From Methanothrix thermoacetophila PT (GTDB lineage Archaea > Halobacteriota > Methanosarcinia > Methanotrichales > Methanotrichaceae): 64,000 bases of DNA. A model generated the notes under the pieces. That model was not told the DNA's origin. It saw only the letters and a list, made by a program, of their open reading frames with translations, and ran no database searches. The stretch is taken from positions 868,001 through 932,000 of the forward strand of contig NC_008553.1 of assembly GCF_000014945.1 (NCBI RefSeq), in the 5' to 3' direction. Below, piece by piece: positions 10,201 to 18,617 of this stretch (within the stretch, counting starts at the first letter, position 1; each line of letters begins with the position of its first letter). Made by a program: the position numbers and the translations under genes.

Positions 10201-10667
10201 AGGGCAGGCACAGCATCACAGCAGCTGTGAGAGACACGTCTCATGAGACCGTCCAGAGCATCACATCTGAGTTCGCGGTGGAATCAAAGATGACTGTGAA
10301 CCAGCCACCTGTGATGGAGGATCTCGTGCCCGATCTGAGCAGCCCGCAGCATGCCGGCATATCTGTAATATGGACTGCGAGGGCACATGACCCTGAGAAC
10401 GATCCTCTCATGTACAGATTCCTGGTCGACGGCTCTCCGGCCACGGACTGGTCGTCGTCCAGCAAGTTCACCTGGAACACTGTGGGCGTGGCAGCGGGCG
10501 ATCACAACATCACCGCGCAGGTCATGGATGGAAGCAGCATCATCAGCATGTCACGCAACTATACCATAAGATCCATAGTGGATGAGGCCCTCAGCGGCAT
10601 CGAATCTTCGAGTAGCAGCGCTGCTCTCGGGAGCAAGAACATAACATCCGTCAGGGTTGGAAGATAG
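7203..10667 (+). CDS. DUF1616-like membrane-anchored surface protein with seven tandem Ig/FN3-like modules
   Basis: 1154 residues from GTG 7203. Residues ~15-110 hold four hydrophobic segments and a further one near 145-165 (VPAIIVLLIVAAISFGYVTV), followed by a domain with GVINHEGVEANYTIDVEMNG; this layout is that of DUF1616 proteins. A Ser/Gly/Ala-rich linker with many N-x-S/T sites (~270-450) leads to seven ~90-residue repeats (~457-1118) with the consensus SPQPVGSxITWxAxADDPDN, YRFFVDG, DWS and NTSGLxxGxH. The repeats should be extracellular beta-sandwich modules like those of archaeal S-layer-associated proteins. The downstream exported protein, 8 bp away, is probably in the same operon. 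Repeats 3 and 5 are almost identical in DNA. The GTG start has no strong ribosome site. Confidence 0.75.
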   Translation: MASEIQLRREALPLDLVLVAALALITGAIAMNVQAGQGVVVFALQALLLYALISAVFPEKEPLGSIFHRIILSIGVTLVVSLAEVALGMGEFPALIVAILVLILVVLAHIRRGAVPRRRRFSVHTYRYALRSNRRSLPQKIVPAIIVLLIVAAISFGYVTVKSDRQEGFTEFYVTGLSINSNGNATATVGVINHEGVEANYTIDVEMNGVRAAQRYAHLADGGAYEETLEWGIPMHTGELCTLRILLYRNGEMLKDYQKTLRISDYITEAPVANMSESGDAQQVNTTSNVTAVAKNISQDTSLRSTPVASATRRVSSGSGGSGSSSSSGSSSSSGISNDVSAASKMPGNESALEGSTTDMNQSAAAAMPDENATAVANATPASVSLMAALTSVSAIINQTGEGADLSDASVNASTAPADLENRSTAPLPAVSLNRSPSRSTSAVENRSQEIVHLKARPEIERLEPDKESPQKVGTTVVWSVRASTHADGLSYRFFLNGRPITSWSSSPSWTWYTSGIPAGEYNVSACVRGSNSTDCEDTAWSLYTLLPMNLPPDLTAVISDPEGPQPQGTQIRWSAAASDEENDTLLYRFSVDGLTVRDWSRSGIFEMNTSALAPGNHTVRVDVRDGLHSAEYDDAIEQVVEIVAANAPPKIKGLVPNRESPQPVGSVITWTASADDPDNDTLLYRFFVDDVAVSGWSTNPQFVWNTSGYSDGEHRVSVLVKDKHHEDHDRRDVSFSLEKKNSPPRALSLLPDRGSPQPVGSRITWSALAEDPDNDPIQYRFFVDGVAVSDWSSSAVFELDTSGLSPGNHTLSVHVRDGMHADHDDEKEKFFELSVPNRPPAGLKLMPSLESPQPVGSVITWTASADDPDNDTLLYRFSLNGRAVTDWSPSGSWSWNTSGLSAGEHTVGVWVRDGRHAGAVGFDSAQTSKFILTPENRPPEMISLRPDRAGPYEPGAEVTWIAEARDPEGDALLYRFFVDGAAVSDWSGTERWTLSTSEEGRHSITAAVRDTSHETVQSITSEFAVESKMTVNQPPVMEDLVPDLSSPQHAGISVIWTARAHDPENDPLMYRFLVDGSPATDWSSSSKFTWNTVGVAAGDHNITAQVMDGSSIISMSRNYTIRSIVDEALSGIESSSSSAALGSKNITSVRVGR

Positions 10668-10675
10668 GTGATTTT

Positions 10676-11590
10676 ATGAACGCGATCAGATCGATCTGGC
10701 CATTGGTCCTCATCATGGGATTGATCGCAGCATCTCATGCGTATCCTATTCAGGGGAGCAATGGCGCTGTCACATGCGTGGTCTTTGATGGGTACAAGAG
10801 TCGTTACGACATGAACACAAGCGCTCTGTTTCTCGACGTCGGGATGACAAGAGGGATCAATGTCACGTTCGAGGTTGTGGATCAGAACAACAACACATAT
10901 CCTGTGGACATAAACCACTCGAGGGCCCTGCAGCCGGGAAGGTTCTCCCTTGTCTTCATGCTTCCCATGAGCTCGGATGCAGCGTATCTGACCGTTATCC
11001 CTGAGGGAAGCAATCCCTTCTCCATCGCATGGGACAAGCCTCTCAAATACACCAATGGCATTGCAAACCTCAGGTATTACGGCATAACGGACTGGCTCCT
11101 CTCCAACACAAGCCAGACGATATCAGTGGATATAAGCCTCTCAAACAATGCAACCGAGGGCGAGATTGTAATGAGCCCTGAGAACTTCACTCTGGTGGAT
11201 CAGTGGGGCTGGAGGTACTTTGCCGATGCCACTTTCTCTCCGGTGATCATACCTCCGAAGAGTATTCTGAGAAAAGAGATAACATTTGCAAGCATATCCC
11301 CCAGAAGCAGGCCTGCGCTTCTCGAGTACGACTTCGCCACGGATCATCCTATACAGATACCCCTCGATACGAGCCTGATAGAGATACAGATGAGCATGCC
11401 ATCTGAGTCTCCGGCTGAGACACATACTGAGGCCGCGGCTCCCACAGCTCGGGTGAATGAGACCACAAACGTAACCCAGACCCTGCCACAGCCTCCCCAG
11501 CTGGAGCAGAAGCCCATGACAACTCAGGAGAAGGTGTTGGCAGCCCGCGAGAGGCTGGCAAGTGTGCAGGAGATGATGCGCAAGAAGTGA
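10676..11590 (+). CDS. Exported protein of unknown function
   Basis: 304 residues: signal peptide (IWPLVLIMGLIAASHAYP, residues ~6-23), then a beta-rich region with several N-glycosylation-type sequons, and from ~240 a Pro/Thr/Ala-rich tail ending in a charged helix (EKVLAARERLASVQEMMRKK). No transmembrane anchor follows the signal. It starts 8 bp after the DUF1616-like surface protein and is probably cotranscribed, so it may be a partner in the cell envelope. I do not recognise the family; two-domain or CARDB-like folds are possible but not shown. Confidence 0.65.
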   Translation: MNAIRSIWPLVLIMGLIAASHAYPIQGSNGAVTCVVFDGYKSRYDMNTSALFLDVGMTRGINVTFEVVDQNNNTYPVDINHSRALQPGRFSLVFMLPMSSDAAYLTVIPEGSNPFSIAWDKPLKYTNGIANLRYYGITDWLLSNTSQTISVDISLSNNATEGEIVMSPENFTLVDQWGWRYFADATFSPVIIPPKSILRKEITFASISPRSRPALLEYDFATDHPIQIPLDTSLIEIQMSMPSESPAETHTEAAAPTARVNETTNVTQTLPQPPQLEQKPMTTQEKVLAARERLASVQEMMRKK

Positions 11591-11845
11591 TAGTGCAGTG
11601 CGCAAACTTCAATTTTTGGAGTAAGCCCGTGCGAGAGCTTTAAATGCGAATCTGAAAACAAAATTGCAGAAGCTGAAAAGAGCCCATACACAAAAACAAC
11701 TTTCATCCTAGGACGGGGGGAGCCCGTGAAAAAGCAGCTACTGAATGTAGCCGCTGCTTCTACGGTATACCGGGTGAGCCGGATCGCAGAAGCCTTCGAC
11801 TAGCTTCAGCTGCTCTCGACTCCATCGAGAGGCGTCGACTATGTC

Positions 11846-11878
11846 GAAGCGCAGGAAGCCCCGCTCTTCAGGGCGGGG
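11846..11878 (+). mobile_element. IS200/IS605-type right-end hairpin / TnpB C-terminal remnant
   Basis: The sequence contains GAAGCGCAGGAAGCCCCGC followed by an inverted GGGCGGGG, forming a strong hairpin. In one frame it reads EAQEAPLFRAG, which resembles the end of many TnpB proteins of IS605-type elements, where the right-end hairpin overlaps the stop region. Upstream in this frame only ~20 codons are open before a stop, so any tnpB is gone. A second copy in the opposite orientation lies at 20905-20939. Assignment rests on remembered TnpB ends. Confidence 0.45.
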
Positions 11879-11967
11879 AGAAGGTCACAGATTGAGTGGT
11901 GGGACCCGCTGGGATCGGGCGATCGTCCCTATCAAGCACGATCCGTCGCGCGGGTCCTGCAAAAAGG

Positions 11968-11976
11968 TTTTATACC
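11968..11976 (+). promoter_or_regulatory. TATA box of initiator tRNA-Met
   Basis: TTTTATACC preceded by an A/G-rich BRE-like stretch (AAAAAGG) lies ~35-40 bases before the 5' end of the tRNA, the normal distance for an archaeal tRNA promoter with a short leader. Confidence 0.55.
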
Positions 11977-12009
11977 TGATCTACATTCCCTAGCATTGTA
12001 TCCCACAGA

Positions 12010-12083
12010 AGCGGGGTGGGGTAGCCAGGAAATCCCGACGGGCTCATAACCCGTAGATCAGTAGTTCAAATCTACTCCCCGCT
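12010..12083 (+). tRNA. Initiator tRNA-Met (CAT)
   Basis: 74 bases fold into a full cloverleaf: acceptor AGCGGGG paired with CCCCGCT, anticodon stem ACGGG/CCCGT with loop CTCATAA, and T arm TAGTTCAAATCTA. The A1-U72 pair and the run of three G-C pairs next to the anticodon loop are initiator features, so this is taken as the initiator rather than elongator or tRNA-Ile2. The CCA end is not encoded. It is transcribed from its own promoter at ~11970. Confidence 0.93.
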
Positions 12084-12396
12084 ATTACTCATTGTGCTTC
12101 TTCTCACACAGCCCTTTTATGGCGCCATCATGGATTCCAGCGCGTTATATGCTGTTTATAGAGCGCAGCAGGGGCGCAAACTCTCGCCTTCAAGGCAGAA
12201 GGAAATCGCGGGTGCATACCATTTTTCAGGGCCAATGCTGCAATCCAGAACTGCTGGTTATTTTCGGTACTGTATGCATTAAAAGCGAATGTTTGGGCAG
12301 CATGTATCCACTCCGACCCATTTGATGAGCACGATCCTGCAGGCAAAGTTATAATATCTGATTTATCAACCAGTCTCTACCACCTGGAGGGATTGT
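12084..12396. other. Intergenic region before pgk
   Basis: 313 bp between tRNA-Met and pgk. Short overlapping frames (up to ~75 codons) have no recognisable motifs or ribosome sites. A TATA-like GTTATAATAT at 12348-12357 lies ~40 bases before the pgk start and is the likely pgk promoter. Nothing else is identifiable. Confidence 0.4.
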
Positions 12397-13611
12397 GTGA
12401 AGGATTACCTCACCATGGATGATCTCATACTTGAGGACAAACGGGTGCTGGTGAGAGTTGACATCAACTCCCCGATGGACCCCACGGGAAGGATTCTGGA
12501 CGATAAGAGGTTCAGGAGCCATCTGGAGACGTTGAAGGCTCTGGATAACTCAAAGGTCGTTTTGATGGCCCATCAGTCCAGGCCTGGCAAGAAGGACTTT
12601 TCCACCATGGAGCCGCATGCGAGGCAGCTGTCTAGGCTCCTGAGAAAGGATGTGACATACGTCGATGATATCTTCGGCAGCACTGCCAGGAACGCGATAC
12701 GCTCCCTCGAGTCGGGAGAGATGCTGCTGCTGGAGAACACAAGATTCTATGCCGAGGAGAGCCTCTCGAGGAGCCCTGCGGATCATGCTAAGAGCCACAT
12801 GGTGCAGAAGCTCGCCCCGCTATTCGATGCATTCATAAATGATGCTTTTGCTGTATCACACAGATCTCATCTCTCTGTTGTTGGCTTCACAGAGGTCCTG
12901 CCGAGCGCAGCCGGCATACTCATGGATAAAGAGATCCAAGCCCTCGATAAGGGTTTAAAGGCCAGTGAGCATCCGTGTGTCTTCGCACTTGGCGGCGCGA
13001 AGGTCGACGACTCCATAAAAGTCGCGCAGAATGTGCTCAGGCGTGGTGCGGATTCTGTTCTCGCCCTGGGTCTAGTCTCGGTTGTGTTCCTGATGGCGGC
13101 TGGGGTGAATGTGGGGGAGACCAACCGGAGGTTTGTGGAGAGCCAGGGGTACATGGATCAGGTCGAGATCGCTCAGAAGATCCTGAATGAGCATCCGGGA
13201 AAGGTCATTCTCCCCAGAGACATCGCAGTCGATAAGGATGGCGAGAGGCTCGAGGTGAGCGTGGACAGCATACCTGATTACCCCATCTCTGATATCGGGC
13301 TTGAGACGATAGTTGAGTTCTCGAAGATCCTGAGATCCGCGAGGGTTGCTGTGCTCAACGGGCCAGCGGGCATCACCGAGAAGGAGAGGTTCATTCTCGG
13401 AACAGCCGAGATCCTGAAGGCTGCAACCGATGCAGGCTATTCAATAGCCGGAGGCGGTCATACGGTTGCAGCAATCGAAAAGCTCGGCCTGGAGTCTAGG
13501 TTCTCGCATGTGAGTATGGGCGGCGGCGCGAGCATAACATACCTCTCCGGAGAGCCGATGCCCGGAATCGAGGCGCTGAAGAGCGCTGCCGCGAGGTACA
13601 GGAAGCTGTGA
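12397..13611 (+). CDS. pgk: Phosphoglycerate kinase
   Basis: 404 residues, full length for an archaeal PGK. Family motifs are VLVRVDINSPMD (residues 16-27), the HQSRPGKKDF loop, LLENTRFYAEE, FALGGAKVDDS and the C-terminal AGGGHTVAAIEKLG. It interconverts 1,3-bisphosphoglycerate and 3-phosphoglycerate with ADP/ATP; in a methanogen it mainly serves gluconeogenesis. The GTG start at 12397 is fixed by a GGAGG ribosome site at 12386-12390. Monocistronic; the following gene is convergent. Enolase is also in this window, 14 kb downstream. Confidence 0.95.
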   Translation: MKDYLTMDDLILEDKRVLVRVDINSPMDPTGRILDDKRFRSHLETLKALDNSKVVLMAHQSRPGKKDFSTMEPHARQLSRLLRKDVTYVDDIFGSTARNAIRSLESGEMLLLENTRFYAEESLSRSPADHAKSHMVQKLAPLFDAFINDAFAVSHRSHLSVVGFTEVLPSAAGILMDKEIQALDKGLKASEHPCVFALGGAKVDDSIKVAQNVLRRGADSVLALGLVSVVFLMAAGVNVGETNRRFVESQGYMDQVEIAQKILNEHPGKVILPRDIAVDKDGERLEVSVDSIPDYPISDIGLETIVEFSKILRSARVAVLNGPAGITEKERFILGTAEILKAATDAGYSIAGGGHTVAAIEKLGLESRFSHVSMGGGASITYLSGEPMPGIEALKSAAARYRKL

Positions 13612-13735
13612 TTGCCCAATTCGCTGGAAGTTGCAGGAAGTGCATGCTCAGATGCGAATGAAGAGCAAATCTGTGCGCATTACATCGTTCACATTCATCA
13701 GCAGAAGACCAATGGCCCTGCACAGGTTGAGCAGA

Positions 13736-14683
13736 TCATGCTTTCAGCCTCTCAAACGCCGCCTCAGTCAGCTCTGCCAGCAGCCTCCCTGCGGGATGGC
13801 AGGCCTCCATTGCGGCAGCCCCACGGTGGCCACCACCGCTTCCGCCATGCGATCTTGCGATACTCTTCATCAGATCCGCGAGGTCGATGCCCGCCTGAAT
13901 GGCTCTGAAGCTGGCTCTACCGCTCACCCTGAAAACCCCGCCATGGCTGCTGGCGGCAAACGCGATGTCTGCGCCGAGATCGATAAGTGCCATCGCGGAC
14001 GAACCCTCGAAGGCGCTCACCTCTGTGCACGCGATTATCCACTCGCCCTTCCAGGAGATCCTTGCTCTGGTTGCGGCCTTGAGCACCGCCACACGCTGCG
14101 AGAGGTCCATGGGGGCTCTGGAGAGGATCTCCATGACCTCGCCGTAATCCACATCACCTGCCTCCAGGATCTCATGCACGCATCTGAATGCCTCCGATGA
14201 GGCGTGCCTGAACCTTCCTGTGTCTGAGACTATGCCTGCAAGGAGGGCAAGCGCGACCTCTCTGGGAACCCTGTCAGCCATGCCAGAGCTCTTTATGATA
14301 TCCCACACGATCTGAGCGGTCGAATCCACCTCGCGCTGAATGTAGAACTCCGCATCCTCCAGGAGATCTGTATCGAGATGGTGGTCTATGACGCCGTACC
14401 TCCGGAGCATCGCGCCTCCTATCTGTGAGCTCACTGAGGTATCAATAAGAACGACCAGATCGTAGGATTGGAGATCTGGATCTATTATGGGCTTTATCCC
14501 TATCGAATCTGCAAGCTGGCTGGCAGCTTTGCTCAGATCTCCAACTGCCCCGATATCACCGCCGAAGAGCCAGCTGAGAGCAAACGCGCTCCCTATCGCA
14601 TCGGGATCTGCATTCTTGTGGCACAGGTATATCTTCCTGCGGTCGCAGAGGTGCTTTATGGCATCGGATTCGAGAATGCGCAT
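13736..14683 (-). CDS. DHH-family phosphoesterase
   Basis: 315 residues from the ATG at 14683. The DHH phosphoesterase motifs are clear: CHKNADPDAIGSA (motif I), VVLIDTS (motif II), VIDHH (motif III, the DHH), then LLAGIVSDTGRF (motif IV) and the C-terminal DHHA1 glycine-rich GGSGGGHRGAAA. Such archaeal proteins are RecJ-like or nano-RNase/phosphodiesterase-like; the compact DHH-DHHA1 layout without extra domains favours NrnA-type oligonucleotide or cyclic dinucleotide hydrolysis, but this is not proven. The frame stays open far upstream, but that region is antisense to the TrkA-type gene and has no sensible start. It is divergent from that gene, 113 bp away. Confidence 0.88.
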   Translation of the reverse strand: MRILESDAIKHLCDRRKIYLCHKNADPDAIGSAFALSWLFGGDIGAVGDLSKAASQLADSIGIKPIIDPDLQSYDLVVLIDTSVSSQIGGAMLRRYGVIDHHLDTDLLEDAEFYIQREVDSTAQIVWDIIKSSGMADRVPREVALALLAGIVSDTGRFRHASSEAFRCVHEILEAGDVDYGEVMEILSRAPMDLSQRVAVLKAATRARISWKGEWIIACTEVSAFEGSSAMALIDLGADIAFAASSHGGVFRVSGRASFRAIQAGIDLADLMKSIARSHGGSGGGHRGAAAMEACHPAGRLLAELTEAAFERLKA

Positions 14684-14795
14684 GATTATGCAGATCTCCT
14701 TCCATTCATTTTCGAAGTAGCAGCGGAAGAGGAAACAGTGGTACGGTGTGCGCCTTATAGAAATCTTTTTCCCAGAGCATCTCCGATGGGGGTTC

Positions 14796-16109
14796 ATGCG
14801 TGTACTCATAACCGGCGCCGGTGAGGTCGGCCACCGGCTGGCAGAGGCGATGGTGGCAGACCATGATGTGACTGTTATTGACAAGGACATCGCCGCACTG
14901 AGCCGCTTCGAGGGTATGGACCTGAAGCCCCGCGTGGGGAATGCGGCAAATGCGAGGCTGCTCGAAGAGATTGGCGTCGAGGATATGGATCTGGTTCTTG
15001 CGGTCACTGGCAGCGATGAGATAAACATAATCACATGCATAATAGCAAGCCGGATGGGGGTGAACCATACAATAGCCAGGGTCAGGAACCCTGAGTATAT
15101 CGATCGGCCGGTGAAGCCTCTGAGGGAGCTGGGAATAGAGTACATGATCTGCCCGGAGCTTGTAATGGTCGAGGATCTCGCCAGCACGATCTCGTTTCCA
15201 GCTGCTTTGATGAACAGAAAGCTTGCCGGTGGGATGCTCGGGCTGATCGAGCTCAAGGTGAGAGAGGGCATGCCCCTCGTCGGCCAGGTGCGGGACCTGA
15301 GAATACCAAGGGGCTCGAAGATCGTGGCAGTCAAGAGCAATGGCAAGGTCCGGCTTGGCGATCCGAATATCACAATAAAACCAAATGATCATGTGACCAT
15401 GCTGATAGATCCGAAGGCCATCACGGATCTGAGACAGAGCCTTCATGAGGAGACCAGGGATGAAAATGCGGTCATAGTCGGCGGTGGTCTTGTTGGCTTC
15501 TATCTGGCCCAACGGCTGGAGAATATGGGCATTGATCTCAAGCTCATCGAGATCGACAATCAGAGATGCAGGGAGATCTCAATGTATCTGTCGGACACCA
15601 TGATCCTGAATGGGGATGGTACGGATATTTCCCTCTTGACCGAGGAGGGCGTGGGGGATGCTGATGTTGTATTTGCAGTTACGGGAATCGACGAGAAGAA
15701 CCTTCTGAGCTCTCTCCTCTCCAGGCAGCTCGGCGCGAAGAAGATAATCTCGAGGGTGAACAGGAGCTACTATGTAAAACTCTTCGAGCGTGTTGGTATA
15801 GACAGAGCTGTAAGCCCCGGTCAGGTCACCGCAGATGCTGTTCTCTGGCTTGCCATGGGAAGCGAGGAGATGGTGACGCTGAGCGATGAGGGCATGACCC
15901 TGATGGATTTCGTGGTCAAGGCCAACTCCAGGCTCGCAGGCAGACACATCATGAAGGAGCTGCCAGCTGGCGCAATTGCCGGAATGATCCTCAGAAATGG
16001 TCATCCTCTTGTTCCAGATGAGCACACGATCCTGGAGGTCGGAGACAGGGTCTTCGTGGTTGCATATCAGTCGTCGATCTCAAGGATCAAGAGGATCTTC
16101 GCATCGTGA
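14796..16109 (+). CDS. trkA: Trk-type K+ uptake regulatory subunit TrkA
   Basis: 437 residues in two similar halves, each an NAD(H)-binding RCK-N domain followed by a TrkA-C domain. The first starts with the Rossmann motif VLITGAGEVG (residues 3-12) and the second with AVIVGGGLVGFYLAQ (near 227); TrkA-C regions end the halves (GSKIVAVKSNGK; EVGDRVFVVAYQ). TrkA gates the membrane K+ transporter TrkH in response to bound nucleotide. No trkH is adjacent, so the partner must be elsewhere. The ATG at 14796 places the Rossmann strand at the N-terminus with a GGGGG stretch just upstream; the frame is open further up to 14748 without better support. Confidence 0.9.
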   Translation: MRVLITGAGEVGHRLAEAMVADHDVTVIDKDIAALSRFEGMDLKPRVGNAANARLLEEIGVEDMDLVLAVTGSDEINIITCIIASRMGVNHTIARVRNPEYIDRPVKPLRELGIEYMICPELVMVEDLASTISFPAALMNRKLAGGMLGLIELKVREGMPLVGQVRDLRIPRGSKIVAVKSNGKVRLGDPNITIKPNDHVTMLIDPKAITDLRQSLHEETRDENAVIVGGGLVGFYLAQRLENMGIDLKLIEIDNQRCREISMYLSDTMILNGDGTDISLLTEEGVGDADVVFAVTGIDEKNLLSSLLSRQLGAKKIISRVNRSYYVKLFERVGIDRAVSPGQVTADAVLWLAMGSEEMVTLSDEGMTLMDFVVKANSRLAGRHIMKELPAGAIAGMILRNGHPLVPDEHTILEVGDRVFVVAYQSSISRIKRIFAS

Positions 16110-16283
16110 GAAGCTGTACCTGATGACCGGTGCCGCCTATGGCCATCCTGCAAAAATGGTGTGTTTCGCTATGGTTGCGCCTTACAACATCCAACCAAGT
16201 CAGGCTTCATCGGGAGGGCACACTCCCATACCGGCATGACGGTACCTTTCCAGCATCCCCCGGCACGGCCGATCCTGACTAAG

Positions 16284-16294
16284 GCTTATATAGG
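16284..16294 (+). promoter_or_regulatory. Probable TATA box of the EF-2/EF-1alpha/S10 block
   Basis: GCTTATATAGG about 65-75 bases before the EF-2 ATG, within an otherwise GC-rich spacer. It is the best match to an archaeal TATA element here and would leave a leader of ~45 bases. Confidence 0.5.
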
Positions 16295-16357
16295 TGGAGT
16301 CAGAAGTTTTTGGGTCCGAGTTAAGTTAATGCTTACACAAGTTCAGTGGTGCGTGTT

Positions 16358-18550
16358 ATGGGCAAGAGAAAGAAGATCGCAGAGCGTGTGGTAGCTCTGA
16401 TGGACAAGCCCGAGAGGATACGAAACATCGGGATAGTCGCGCATATAGATCATGGCAAGACGACGCTATCAGACAACCTTCTGGCAGGCGCAGGCATGAT
16501 CTCCATGGAGCTCGCTGGAAAACAGCTCTTCATGGACTTCGATCCACTTGAGCAGGCCAGGGGCATAACGATAGATGCCGCAAACGTCTCCATGGTCCAT
16601 GAGTATGAGGGGAAGGAGTATCTGATCAACATGATCGATACTCCAGGGCACGTGGATTTCGGCGGCGACGTCACACGAGCGATGCGCGCGGTTGATGGCG
16701 CAGTCGTTGTTGTTGATGCAGTGGAGGGCGCAATGCCGCAGACCGAGACCGTTCTGAGGCAGGCGCTTCGCGAGGGCGTTCGCCCAGTTCTGTTCGTGAA
16801 CAAGGTTGACAGGATGATCAATGAGCTCAAGGTTGAGAAGAAGGAGATGGCAATTCGTCTTGGAAGGGTCATCGACAACATCAACAAGCTCATCAGAAGC
16901 ATGGACGAGGAGCACTACAAGGCCGGATGGAGGCTGGACGCCGCAAACGGCAGCGTGGCATTTGGCTCGGCCCTCTACAACTGGGCGATAAGCGTTCCGC
17001 AAATGAAGAGGACAGGCATAGGCTTCGATCAGGTCTACGATTACTGCCGCTCGGATCGTATGAAGGAGCTGTCGCAGAAGTGTCCTCTCTATGTTGCGGT
17101 CAACGATATGATAATCCGCTTCCTGCCGAGCCCGCTCGAGGCACAGAAGAACAGAATCAGGGTCATATGGAAGGGCGACTGGAACAGTCCTGTGGGGAAG
17201 GCTATGACTGCATGCGATCCGAACGGGCCTGTAGCCTTCATGGTCACGAAGATCAAGGTGGATCCGCATGCTGGTGAGGTTGCAACCGGACGACTCTTCT
17301 CAGGTACGCTTGTTCGCGGCATGGAGCTCCACATCTCAGGGGTTCCTCATACGAACAGGATCCAGCAGACTGGCATCATGATGGGTGCTGAGAGGATAGA
17401 GGTGGAGAGGATTCCTGCAGGGAACATCGCAGCTGTTACCGGTCTGAGAGACGCGATCGTTGGCTCGACAGTCTCGAGCGATCCGAACATGACACCGTTT
17501 GAGATTATAAAGCATGTCTCAGAGCCTGTCATGACGGTTGCGGTCGAGGCGAAGAACATGCGCGATCTCCCCAAGCTCATAGAGGTCCTCCGCCAGACAG
17601 CAAAAGAGGATCCGACACTCCAGATAACGATCAATGAGGAGACAGGCGAGCATCTCATGGCCGGGATGGGTGAACTCCATCTCGAGATAGTGGCCACCAG
17701 GATCCAGAGGGACAAGGGCGTTGAGATAAAGACATCTCCTCCCATCGTGGTCTACAGGGAATCCGTAACTGGCAAGTCCGGGCCAGTAGAGGGCAAGTCT
17801 CCGAACCACCACAACAGGTTCTACATAGAGATAGAGCCTCTGGAGCCCGGTGTGATCGAGGTCCTGAAAGATGGGAAGATCGACATGAAGATGGAGGAGG
17901 TCGAGCGCAGGAAGATCCTGATCGAGGCAGGCATGGACAAGGAAGAGGCCAGGAACATGGTCAACTTCGTCGGAACCAATATGTTCTTGAACATGACAAA
18001 GGGCATCCAGTACCTCAGGGAGACCATGGAGCTCATACTCGAGGGCTTTGAGGAGGCGATAACTGCAGGGCCAATCTGCAGGGAGCCGGTGCAGGGGATA
18101 AAGGCGAAGCTTGTGGACGTCAAGCTCCATGAGGATGCTGTCCACAGAGGACCCGCACAGGTGATACCTGCGGTCAGGCAGGCGGTCCAGGCCGGAATAC
18201 TCATGGCCAACCCAACGCTGCTGGAGCCGATGCAGTACGTCTTTATACAGGTACCCCAGGACCAGATGGGCGGTGCAATGTCAGAGATCCAGGGTCGCCG
18301 TGGTGTTATCCTGAGCATGGAGACAGAAGGGGATATGATCACGATCAAGGCCAAGATGCCTGTCGCAGAGATGTTTGGCTTCGCAGGCGCGATCCGATCT
18401 GCAACAGAGGGCAGGGCGCTCTGGTCCACCGAGTTCGCAGGATTCGAGCCGATCCCGGCAAACATGATGCTGGATACGGTTCGGCAGATCAGGACCAGGA
18501 AGGGATTGAAGCCTGAGATGCCAACACCGAGCGACTATCTCAAGGCGTGA
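16358..18550 (+). CDS. fusA: Elongation factor 2 (aEF-2)
   Basis: 730 residues from the ATG at 16358, the usual archaeal length and N-terminus ([11 protein letters not shown]). GTPase motifs are AHIDHGKTT (G1), [10 protein letters not shown] (G2), [10 protein letters not shown] (G3) and NKVD (G4). The domain IV tip reads [20 protein letters not shown], containing the His that is converted to diphthamide in archaea and eukaryotes. EF-2 drives tRNA-mRNA translocation on the ribosome. GTG codons at 16346 and 16349 are in frame but would add four residues not found in relatives. The order EF-2, EF-1alpha, S10 is the archaeal str-type arrangement; S12 and S7 are absent upstream. Confidence 0.96.
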
Positions 18551-18602
18551 ACCGCTGGAAAAGATTTAAAGGCAGAAAGAAAATACGCATGGAACCACTA
18601 GA

Positions 18603-18608
18603 AAGGAG
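18603..18608 (+). promoter_or_regulatory. Ribosome-binding site deciding the EF-1alpha start
   Basis: AAGGAG ends 9 bases before the ATG at 18618 but almost touches an in-frame ATG at 18609, so only the downstream ATG has correct spacing. This also gives the normal EF-1alpha N-terminus [10 protein letters not shown]. Confidence 0.7.
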
Positions 18609-18617
18609 ATGAATAAA

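Larger units (their letters stand above)
11591..12009. other. Intergenic region with a TnpB-type 3' fossil
   Basis: 419 bp without an intact gene. The first part (11591-11740) is A-rich and unremarkable. From ~11740 to 11960 the sequence is GC-rich and able to fold, and at 11846-11878 it carries the hairpin/coding remnant described separately. It ends in the promoter of tRNA-Met. I could not match it to RNase P RNA, SRP RNA or another standard RNA. Confidence 0.45.

Noticed and set aside
11640-11990. RNase P RNA or SRP RNA gene
   Set aside because: The conserved core motifs of those RNAs (for example the universally conserved GAGGAAAGTCC-type block) were not found.
12094-12282. 62-codon frame after tRNA-Met
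   Set aside because: No ribosome site, no similarity I can recognise, and it competes with several equally poor frames.
14684-15373. N-terminal extension of the DHH phosphoesterase
   Set aside because: The extension is antisense to the well-supported TrkA gene and adds no domain; the ATG at 14683 fits the family.
17519-18145. Long reverse-strand frames under EF-2 and other GC-rich genes
   Set aside because: They mirror strongly conserved forward genes and show no domain of their own.
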